A stretch of 12,880 nucleotides of DNA from Candidatus Altimarinota bacterium (GTDB taxonomy: Bacteria; Patescibacteriota; Gracilibacteria; UM-FILTER-43-11). Within the stretch, counting starts at the first letter, position 1. The number at the start of each line of letters is the position of its first letter. The stretch lies in NCBI GenBank assembly GCA_029934675.1, contig JAOZLT010000021.1, forward strand, positions 1-12,880, in the 5' to 3' direction. The position numbers and the translations under genes were made by a program. Below the pieces are notes generated by a model. The model was not told where the DNA came from. It did not search any database and worked only from the letters and a program-made list of their open reading frames with translations. Below are positions 5,498-10,813 of the stretch, in pieces.

Positions 5498-7978
5498 TTG
5501 AAAAACTTACTTCGTAAAATCACAACCTCTCTCCTACTCTGTCTTATTGCTACAGTCTCGCTGTTAACTACTAATACTGCATTGGCTAACGATGTTGGGG
5601 ATCCGGCAATTACTCAGTTTGCTATGATGCCGACCAAACCTGCGCCAAAGAGTGAGGTAGATTTTATAGTTGCTTATCAGAATCAAGGTGCAGGTGAAGC
5701 AACGAATGTGACACTGGTTGTGGATTTTGAGGAAAATATTTTTAAGAGGATATTGGTGGGAAATTCTAAAGAATGTGTGAATACCGGTATTACTGTAGTG
5801 TGTCATTTCAACTCTATTCCATCAGGAGCTACTGGTAGTATTGGGTTTACTGGTCATATTGCGGAAAATGCAGTAATGAGGAAGAAAGTAATTACCGAAG
5901 CGACAATAATGGAGGCTGGAAATCCACTTGATAAGACAACAAATAATTTTAAAAATTTCACTGTTGCAATCGGCGAGGAGGTTAAGTCTAGTTTATCCGG
6001 GGCTGGAGCAACTAAGTTGGGAGTGGTAACAAATGCTGAGCTTCTTAAAACCAAAGAAGATTTGAAAAAACCATCTAGTAAGCAGGATGTATCTTTATTC
6101 GATGTTGCTTCCAATCCTAATTGGCAGGTAAGTTCGCTAAACACCGTAGGTCTTAAATTTATGATTCGTGGCAAGGAAGCATTGGCCTGGTCACTTGGGA
6201 TTAAAGACTCAGGGTTTAGAAATCCTGCTATTAGAGCTAGTTATTCAAAAGTTCTGACAATAGTAAATAGTTTATTTGTTATCGGATTGTTGGTAATTGC
6301 CGGAATGTGGATGTTTAGTATTTTGATACCAAGAAAGGTATTGAGAAAAGTAATATTGATTTATGGTATGGCAATTGTATTTGTAAATTTTGCTTTGCCT
6401 GCAAATCAGTTATTAATAGATGGCAGTAGCCTTATACAAAATACCTTTATGAGTGGAGTGGATATTACAAGTATTGTTCAAACCCCAACTTACAATGACT
6501 CAACTGCAATAGGTTATGAAAACACTGCGAATATAGTAAGTCAGTCATCTGGCAAAAAACTTAAACTCGACTTTTCTGCTAACAATACGAATGATACCTC
6601 TGACGATATCCCGATTGGTTCAATCGGACAAGGTATAACAAGCCTACAAAAACCAAATTATATAGGAACAATTATGTATCCGATTGTAGATGATGAAGGT
6701 AATGTTCTTTCCGTTAAAGAAGAAACTGTTCAATTAAGATCAACTTCAGATTCTGTACTTAGTATTAACCCCAATCAAGCGATTGAGCTGATTGATGAAG
6801 GAACATTTAATCCAAATACTGAATACTCAATATTCGGATTCCTGATGATGCTGTTCACCGGAATAGCATATTTTATTATGGCATTGGTATTTATTCTTAG
6901 AATTGTAATATTATGGGCGCTAATGATAGTTTCTCCAGTATTATTTTTACTCGCTATATTCAGTGTTACACGTAGCTATTTTGTTAATTGGCTTGGGATT
7001 TACGCTCGTTGGCTACTTATTGGGCCACTAATGGCACTTGGCCTTGCTATTGTTGTAGGTATTTGGGAATCGGTCGGCCTCCCTATTACAAGCTCATATA
7101 CTAGCGCCGACCAATTTGGATTACTTACAAATATTGGTTTTTATTTACCAGGTAGCAGTACAATCAATACACTTAGCAATACTCCTCAAATGATGGAATA
7201 TTTATTGTTTTTGATAATGCTATATCTCCCAATTCTCTTTTCCTTTATGTTAACTCGCCAAAAATTATGGTCTAAAGTGGCTACTGCTGTTATTGAGGAA
7301 AATAATCTTGAGGAAAATGAAAAAGTCGTTCAAGAGACAATTACTGAAACTGAAATAAAAAAGGAAAATAATGCAATATTTGAAGCAAAATCATTAGTGG
7401 GTGGAATTAAAAGTTTGTTCGGCTCACGAATTACCGAATTATCTAAAGCTACTGTGCCTGAAAGCATGAAATCAGCAGCACCAAAATCCCCTCCTCTTCA
7501 GTATCTGGAACTTAAATCAAGCTTGCTTCCACAACATCTGGCGCTAAGCAGTACACATGACATACTTGGTTCGATTGCTGGTGAAGCAAGTGGTTCGCGA
7601 CATGTACAGGATAAGGCAATTGAAAAACTTTCTTCTCCTGAATCCGTTACTAATAGAGTTGAACGAGATAGAGTAATTGCTGTACGAGATGAAATTGAGA
7701 AAAGGGCTATGAGGGGAGATAGTGATGCTATTAATATAATTGATTCTATTAGAGAAACTGTTATGAACCCCGTTGTAAAGCCAGTTGTAAATCCGATTGT
7801 GGGAGATAAAAATCCTGTGGAGATAAAAGTGGAAGAGAGGGTAGTAAAGGATATGAAGAAGTCTGAACAGCTTAAGACTATGTCTAAAAAACAAAAGACC
7901 AAAGAGAAAAGTGCCAAAGATCCAAAAACTCAAAATGCCAAAAAGGGGAAGAAAAAGAAACATAGAAGGCATAATTAA
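5498..7978 (+). CDS. VirB6/TrbL-like type IV secretion membrane protein with secreted N-terminal domain
   Basis: Product of 826 residues. The start is TTG: it gives a textbook signal peptide (basic KNLLRK, hydrophobic core, cleavage after TALA near residue 30), and no ATG occurs before it. Residues about 32-160 form an extracytoplasmic beta domain of the CARDB/DUF11 kind ('VDFIVAYQNQGAGEATNVTL'), with Cys93 and Cys102 possibly paired. Membrane helices lie at about 251-277, 282-301, 445-468, 470-492, 500-525 and 567-586, with a 140-residue loop after the second. The 'ILWALMIVSPVLFLLAIF' and 'YARWLLIGPLMALGLA' helices are typical of the VirB6/TrbL polytopic channel component. Residues 590-826 are a charged cytoplasmic tail ending in a Lys-rich segment, possibly nucleic-acid or partner binding (inference). 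Its promoter is clear, and pilin genes follow. The family call rests on topology and pilin context. The tail is long compared with classical VirB6. Confidence 0.75.
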   Translation: MKNLLRKITTSLLLCLIATVSLLTTNTALANDVGDPAITQFAMMPTKPAPKSEVDFIVAYQNQGAGEATNVTLVVDFEENIFKRILVGNSKECVNTGITVVCHFNSIPSGATGSIGFTGHIAENAVMRKKVITEATIMEAGNPLDKTTNNFKNFTVAIGEEVKSSLSGAGATKLGVVTNAELLKTKEDLKKPSSKQDVSLFDVASNPNWQVSSLNTVGLKFMIRGKEALAWSLGIKDSGFRNPAIRASYSKVLTIVNSLFVIGLLVIAGMWMFSILIPRKVLRKVILIYGMAIVFVNFALPANQLLIDGSSLIQNTFMSGVDITSIVQTPTYNDSTAIGYENTANIVSQSSGKKLKLDFSANNTNDTSDDIPIGSIGQGITSLQKPNYIGTIMYPIVDDEGNVLSVKEETVQLRSTSDSVLSINPNQAIELIDEGTFNPNTEYSIFGFLMMLFTGIAYFIMALVFILRIVILWALMIVSPVLFLLAIFSVTRSYFVNWLGIYARWLLIGPLMALGLAIVVGIWESVGLPITSSYTSADQFGLLTNIGFYLPGSSTINTLSNTPQMMEYLLFLIMLYLPILFSFMLTRQKLWSKVATAVIEENNLEENEKVVQETITETEIKKENNAIFEAKSLVGGIKSLFGSRITELSKATVPESMKSAAPKSPPLQYLELKSSLLPQHLALSSTHDILGSIAGEASGSRHVQDKAIEKLSSPESVTNRVERDRVIAVRDEIEKRAMRGDSDAINIIDSIRETVMNPVVKPVVNPIVGDKNPVEIKVEERVVKDMKKSEQLKTMSKKQKTKEKSAKDPKTQNAKKGKKKKHRRHN

Positions 7979-8019
7979 TTCATAATACTAATCTAAAAAA
8001 CCACCCCACTATTACCCAC

Positions 8020-8159
8020 TTGTCTGAACCGCTGATTCTCTGGATTGAACAGATTTACCATGATGGATTCAATAGATTAAATTGATAAAACAGATTCATT
8101 AAATCCTACAATCCATCCAAATACATCCCAGAAATCCTGTAAATCAGCGGTCCAGACAA
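8020..8159. repeat. 140-bp foldback element with 18-bp terminal inverted repeats
   Basis: The left arm TTGTCTGAACCGCTGATT (8020-8037) is the reverse complement of the right arm (8142-8159) except for one base. Further partial pairing continues inward, and the right half shows a loose 10-bp rhythm rich in 'AATCC'. Such TTGTCTGA...TCAGACAA foldbacks recur between genes in many bacterial genomes (recollection). It lies between the VirB6-like gene and the double pilin and has no coding capacity. It could act as an RNA hairpin that separates expression of the two genes, or be a small non-autonomous mobile element. Confidence 0.75.
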
Positions 8160-8181
8160 TAAGATAGGAAAAACCAGATTA

Positions 8182-8209
8182 ATTCATAACTCATAATTCA
8201 TAATTCATA
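8182..8209. repeat. Heptamer tandem repeats upstream of the double-pilin gene
   Basis: Four consecutive 7-bp units read ATTCATA, ACTCATA, ATTCATA, ATTCATA. A related ATTCATA copy occurs at 7978-7984, just after the VirB6-like stop. The last unit overlaps the point where translation of the next gene may begin. Confidence 0.8.
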
Positions 8210-8232
8210 ATTTCAAAAAATCACTTGGCGTA

Positions 8233-8778
8233 ATGCTAGCAATCGGACTTATGTCTCCAGGATTGGCACATGCACAAGAAACAACTCATACCGCGCTTGG
8301 GGAGGTTGCGAATTTTGGTGAATTTATATCTCTGGTTTGGGGCTATGGCTCTCAGGTGCTGATTGCAATGGCTGTATTCTTTATAATTCTAGGCGCATTC
8401 TTCTATGTAGCATCCGCAGGCAATAAGAATAAGATATTACAAGGCAGGCAAATGATTTTTGGTTCACTTATAGCAATATTTATCGTGATGCTTTCTGGCG
8501 TGCTTATCCGCACCTTACACCAACCAGCCGAAGGAACAACTGGCTATTTGAGCGATGTACCAAATGTAATATTTAATGCGTCCAATATACTAGTTGGTAT
8601 AATTGCATCATTCACAGTTTTGATGTTTATATATGCGGGACTTATGTATGCAACTGCGACTGGTAATACAGAGAAATTGAAAAAGGCCACTGATGCATTT
8701 AAGTATGCGGTTATAGGTCTGGCTGTTGGAATACTCGCTTTTGCTATTGTAAATAATGTGATTAATTACTTTTTATAA
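8233..8778 (+). CDS. Fused double VirB2/TrbC-like type IV secretion pilin
   Basis: From the first ATG the product has 181 residues and four membrane helices (about 39-60, 74-93, 117-141, 156-179) arranged as two pilin units. Each unit has a helix ending 'YVASAGN' or 'YATATGN', a short basic loop, and a second helix. The [A/T]-x-GN-xx-K loop is shared with the next two genes, marking all of them as VirB2/TrbC-like pilins that would be processed and assembled in the envelope. A signal peptide ending LAHA^Q is evident, but the ATG falls inside it. Codons upstream encode NFKKSLGV, which would supply the missing basic region, and the frame is open back to a stop at 8194. The true start may therefore be a rare ATT at 8203 or ATA at 8200, giving about 191-192 residues. 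No ATG, GTG or TTG lies in that stretch. The duplication could form an obligate pilin dimer. Confidence 0.8.
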   Translation: MLAIGLMSPGLAHAQETTHTALGEVANFGEFISLVWGYGSQVLIAMAVFFIILGAFFYVASAGNKNKILQGRQMIFGSLIAIFIVMLSGVLIRTLHQPAEGTTGYLSDVPNVIFNASNILVGIIASFTVLMFIYAGLMYATATGNTEKLKKATDAFKYAVIGLAVGILAFAIVNNVINYFL

Positions 8779-8809
8779 TAATTAGAGATTATGTTATCTT
8801 CCACTATCG

Positions 8810-8873
8810 TAGCCTCAAAGTAGCCTCAAAGCGAAACGAAGTGGAGCGAAGTAGTCTCAACGTAGCCTCAATG
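8810..8873. repeat. 11-bp repeats around a GCGAA-rich core, between two pilin genes
   Basis: Two perfect copies of TAGCCTCAAAG (8810 and 8821), then the 20-bp core CGAAACGAAGTGGAGCGAAG (8832-8851), then TAGTCTCAACG (8852) and TAGCCTCAATG (8863). The last copy ends 5 bp before the next pilin ATG. The unit and core resemble the array within the surface-protein gene at 1357-1402. Confidence 0.8.
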
Positions 8874-8878
8874 TAATC

Positions 8879-9247
8879 ATGAAAAACTTCACTCAATCAC
8901 TGGGTACAATTGCAGATATTAAAAAGGCTTATGCTCAAGATTTAATCCCATGTGCGGATGGCAGTATGGCTGACTCAAGCATTGGTTGTGTTGATGCGCC
9001 AGGTAGTGTGATAGGAGCTGAAACCAATATTACGGAAATCATATTACAAATAGCGAGTGTACTGATAAATGTTGTAATGGTGGTATCTGTTTTGGTTTTG
9101 ATATTAGGCGGTATTACTTATGCAATTGCAGCAGGTAATGATTTCAAAATTCGGAAATCAAAACGTATGATGATGTGGAGCTTGATTGGGTTGGTGGTTG
9201 CATTGCTTGCGAGGACTGTTGTTAAATTTATATTAATGGGACTATAA
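8879..9247 (+). CDS. Short VirB2/TrbC-like type IV secretion pilin
   Basis: Product of 122 residues. A polar N-terminal part of about 50 residues contains 'KKAYAQD', a possible processing site after residue 19, and two cysteines (C25, C37) that could form a disulfide. Two membrane helices follow (about 56-81 and 98-119), joined by AIAAGNDFKIRKSKR, the same GN-xx-K loop as in the neighbouring pilins. In the second helix an Arg (R112) stands where the third pilin has Pro in 'LLAPTVV'. No strongly hydrophobic signal peptide is visible, so insertion may depend on the first helix. The ATG is preceded by repeats rather than a Shine-Dalgarno sequence. The gene follows the double pilin by 100 bp and is followed by a hairpin terminator, so it probably ends the VirB6-pilin transcription unit. 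Confidence 0.8.
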   Translation: MKNFTQSLGTIADIKKAYAQDLIPCADGSMADSSIGCVDAPGSVIGAETNITEIILQIASVLINVVMVVSVLVLILGGITYAIAAGNDFKIRKSKRMMMWSLIGLVVALLARTVVKFILMGL

Positions 9248-9249
9248 TC

Positions 9250-9380
9250 TCGAAACTCGAATCTCGAAACTCGAAGGAAGCACAAAATTCTAAACTCGAA
9301 ATACAAAAAGTTTTTGAGCATTTAAACATTAATATTTCAAATTTGTTTCGGATTTCGAAATTCGAGATTCGGATTTTTTT
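9250..9380 (+). terminator. Long heptamer-built foldback with T-tract after the pilin operon
   Basis: Four heptamers (TCTCGAA/ACTCGAA, 9248-9275) begin directly after the pilin stop. They are largely complementary to four heptamers at 9346-9373 (21 of 26 positions between 9250-9275 and 9347-9372). Seven Ts follow at 9374-9380. The loop is about 70 bases. The structure fits an intrinsic terminator, although the arms are heptamer arrays rather than a GC-rich stem. Confidence 0.6.
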
Positions 9381-9398
9381 GTTTTCGACAGAAAACAA

Positions 9399-9540
9399 AA
9401 TGTTACACCCATTTGTTACACTTTTTTTGTAACATGTTTTTTACTTTTAGGAGGTAAATGTAATATTTTTATTACAGTATATTAAATAATAATCAATAAA
9501 AAGGTCAATCGTATTTTGATTTAAAACCTTGTGTAACATT
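9399..9540. promoter_or_regulatory. Candidate operator array of TGTTACA/TGTAACA sites before the MopE-like pilin gene
   Basis: TGTTACA occurs at 9401 and 9414 and its reverse complement TGTAACA at 9428 and 9532. The middle pair forms a perfect inverted repeat with a 7-bp spacer. AATGTTACAC (9399-9408) and GTGTAACATT (9531-9540) form a perfect 10-bp inverted repeat across 122 bp, and the distal site overlaps the -35 box. A related palindrome, TGTAATA-TTTT-TATTACA, lies at 9459-9476. This looks like a binding array that could loop DNA over the promoter; the regulator is unknown. Confidence 0.5.
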
Positions 9541-9556
9541 TTCGTTGTTGTATACT
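9529..9556 (+). promoter_or_regulatory. Promoter for the MopE-like pilin gene
   Basis: TTGTGT (9529-9534), a 16-bp spacer and TATACT (9551-9556). Transcription would begin near 9563, so a TTG at 9545 cannot be the start codon and the ATG at 9590 is preferred. Confidence 0.65.
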
Positions 9557-9589
9557 TTTTTTGAACAAGAAGTTCAACTCAACTACCAC

Positions 9590-10276
9590 ATGAAAATCAA
9601 TAAAAAAATCATCAGCTTATTCTTTTCCGCTTTCTTCCTTGGCCTTACTGTTGCACCAGCTGCCCTAGCAGTTGAATGTGATCAGGATGGTGATGGTTTT
9701 GTTGTTATTCCAACGCAGATAATGAGGAACATAAATGCTGATATGCCGTATGTAGAAAATGGGAATTACTCAGCTTCTGAATGGAAGAATTACTTTGATA
9801 TATATAAAGGTGCTGACCTTACCGAAGAAGAGGTATGTAATGATATAAACTTCAAAAAAGGTGCAGAAGCGAAAAGATGTGATTCAGTAGTAATCGGAGC
9901 AAATAGTAATGTTTACGACTCTTCCAAGATTACCCCCCCTATTAGCGGAAGTAAGATTTATCCAGGAGCTCTTGATGTTGCGGACAATGGAATAGATGAA
10001 GATTGCAGTGGAAAAGACTCTACGTTGTTACCAGAGGCAGGAGATGATAAGGATTTAGGAGGTCTTGCTGATAAAGTAGTCGGACTACTAAGCAAACTAG
10101 TAGTAGTTGTATCAATAATAATAATGATATGGGGCGGTGTGCTTTACGCAACTGCTGCAGGAAATGAGGTAAAGACTTCAAAGGCGAGGAAAGCGATTAT
10201 CGGTGCAATAATCGGATTGGCTGTAGGTCTGTTGGCTCCTACAGTTGTGAATTGGATAGCTGCCAACCTTGTATAA
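9590..10276 (+). CDS. VirB2/TrbC-like pilin with Asp-rich, MopE-like metal-binding ectodomain
   Basis: From ATG 9590 the product has 228 residues. This start is chosen because it begins a clean signal peptide (MKINKK, hydrophobic core, cleavage after AALA near residue 27) and lies downstream of the promoter. A TTG at 9545 would add 15 residues but sits upstream of the -10 box. The mature protein opens ECDQDGDGF (residues 29-37) and later reads IYPGALDVADNGIDEDCSG (123-141). These are the two halves of the Asp-rich repeat seen in MopE-type metal-binding proteins. Here they are separated by about 85 unrecognised residues, with Cys30, Cys83, Cys97 and Cys139 as possible disulfides. Residues 163-187 and 201-226 are the two pilin helices, joined by ATAAGNEVKTSKARKA, matching the neighbouring pilins. 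The likely role is a T4SS pilin or pilus-tip variant displaying a calcium- or metal-binding head (inference). It has its own promoter and terminator. Confidence 0.8.
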   Translation: MKINKKIISLFFSAFFLGLTVAPAALAVECDQDGDGFVVIPTQIMRNINADMPYVENGNYSASEWKNYFDIYKGADLTEEEVCNDINFKKGAEAKRCDSVVIGANSNVYDSSKITPPISGSKIYPGALDVADNGIDEDCSGKDSTLLPEAGDDKDLGGLADKVVGLLSKLVVVVSIIIMIWGGVLYATAAGNEVKTSKARKAIIGAIIGLAVGLLAPTVVNWIAANLV

Positions 10277-10301
10277 TCTGAAACAAAAATAAAAACAAAG
10301 G

Positions 10302-10342
10302 AAAGGACCTGTCGATATTTAAAAGAAATGATGGGTCTTTTT
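10302..10342 (+). terminator. Probable intrinsic terminator of the MopE-like pilin gene
   Basis: AAAGGACC (10302-10309) can pair with GGGTCTTT (10333-10340), giving about seven pairs with one bulged G, and a T-run follows to 10342. It starts 26 bp after the stop codon. The loop is rather long, so confidence is moderate. Confidence 0.5.
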
Positions 10343-10343
10343 C

Positions 10344-10360
10344 AATGACCAATGACCAAT
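10344..10360. repeat. Left heptamer repeat bracketing the four-helix-bundle gene
   Basis: AATGACC is repeated twice and followed by AAT; the last base overlaps the stop codon of the minus-strand gene. It is inverted relative to the repeat at 10786-10813. AATGACC heptamers are common between bacterial genes (recollection). Confidence 0.75.
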
Positions 10361-10707
10361 TAAATCCTTGAATTCTGATAAATACTACCTAAAATCTTTT
10401 TTAACTCGCCTGTTTCGCTTCCCAATTTTTGGATTACGTAGTCATAATCTGAATTAGTTCTTCTTAATACATTTAACCAAAAAATTGTTTCTCTTACTTC
10501 CTTTAGTGAAATGCCGACACAACTAATAAATTCCTTTTTACTACGTGCGTTGTCAGCTTCATGTAAATTTGCCCCAACTGAGCCCGAAGATCTTATTAGC
10601 TGGTCACTAATAGTCCCCACAGATTTTTTATATGGAATAGTTTCAAATAATTTAATGATATCAACTAAAAAATCTTCACATCTCTTATAGATATTATATT
10701 CTTTCAT
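10360..10707 (-). CDS. Four-helix-bundle protein of the S23 / 23S rRNA intervening-sequence family
   Basis: Product of 115 residues, the usual size for this family. The central signature 'QLIRSSGSVGANLHEADNAR' followed by 'SKKEFISCVGISLKEVRETIFWL' matches the family pattern QL-x-RS-x-xS-x-xxN-x-xE...S-x-x-EF-x-x-xxx-xxS-x-xE. These proteins form small helical bundles, often encoded in rRNA intervening sequences or as stand-alone genes; their function is not settled. Here the gene stands alone between a pilin gene and uvrB. It is bracketed by inverted AATGACC-type heptamers, as expected of a gene carried as a cassette (inference). The ATG is preceded by an AT-rich leader without a Shine-Dalgarno sequence, and I found no convincing promoter. 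No rRNA sequence is adjacent. Confidence 0.9.
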   Translation of the reverse strand: MKEYNIYKRCEDFLVDIIKLFETIPYKKSVGTISDQLIRSSGSVGANLHEADNARSKKEFISCVGISLKEVRETIFWLNVLRRTNSDYDYVIQKLGSETGELKKILGSIYQNSRI

Positions 10708-10785
10708 ATTTTTACAAAATTAAGTTCTAAATTCAAAATAGGATTTTTATTAAATCAAATAACCAGTTCATCTAGTCAAACAAAT

Positions 10786-10813
10786 TGACCATTGGGATTT
10801 GGTCACTGGTCAT
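10786..10813. repeat. Right heptamer repeat and hairpin after uvrB
   Basis: TGACCA-(8 nt)-TGGTCA (10786-10805) forms a perfect small hairpin. It runs into CTGGTCAT, which abuts the uvrB stop codon. Read on the minus strand, ATGACCAGTGACCAA mirrors the left repeat at 10344-10360. The hairpin may also serve as an end structure for uvrB mRNA. Confidence 0.65.

Noticed and set aside
5564..6174. Minus-strand open frames opposite the start of the VirB6-like gene
   Set aside because: They lie wholly within a strong coding sequence with a clear signal peptide and promoter.
7498..7972. Two minus-strand open frames of about 140 codons opposite the end of the VirB6-like gene
   Set aside because: They are reflections of the basic, repetitive C-terminal tail of the real gene; their composition (Ser/Phe/Ile-rich) is not protein-like.
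1357..8873. CRISPR array
   Set aside because: The 11- and 12-bp units are directly adjacent or separated by under 25 bp, with no repeat-spacer regularity and no cas genes.
9458..9463. ATG-TAA minimal reading frame after a perfect AGGAGG
   Set aside because: The spacing from AGGAGG is only 3 bases and the site falls in a palindrome-rich operator region; it is noted only as a curiosity.
9545..9589. TTG at 9545 as the start of the MopE-like pilin
   Set aside because: It sits upstream of the -10 box and would disrupt the signal peptide; ATG 9590 fits both.
10360..10707. An rRNA intervening sequence around the four-helix-bundle gene
   Set aside because: No 23S rRNA sequence lies on either side; the gene is free-standing between protein genes.
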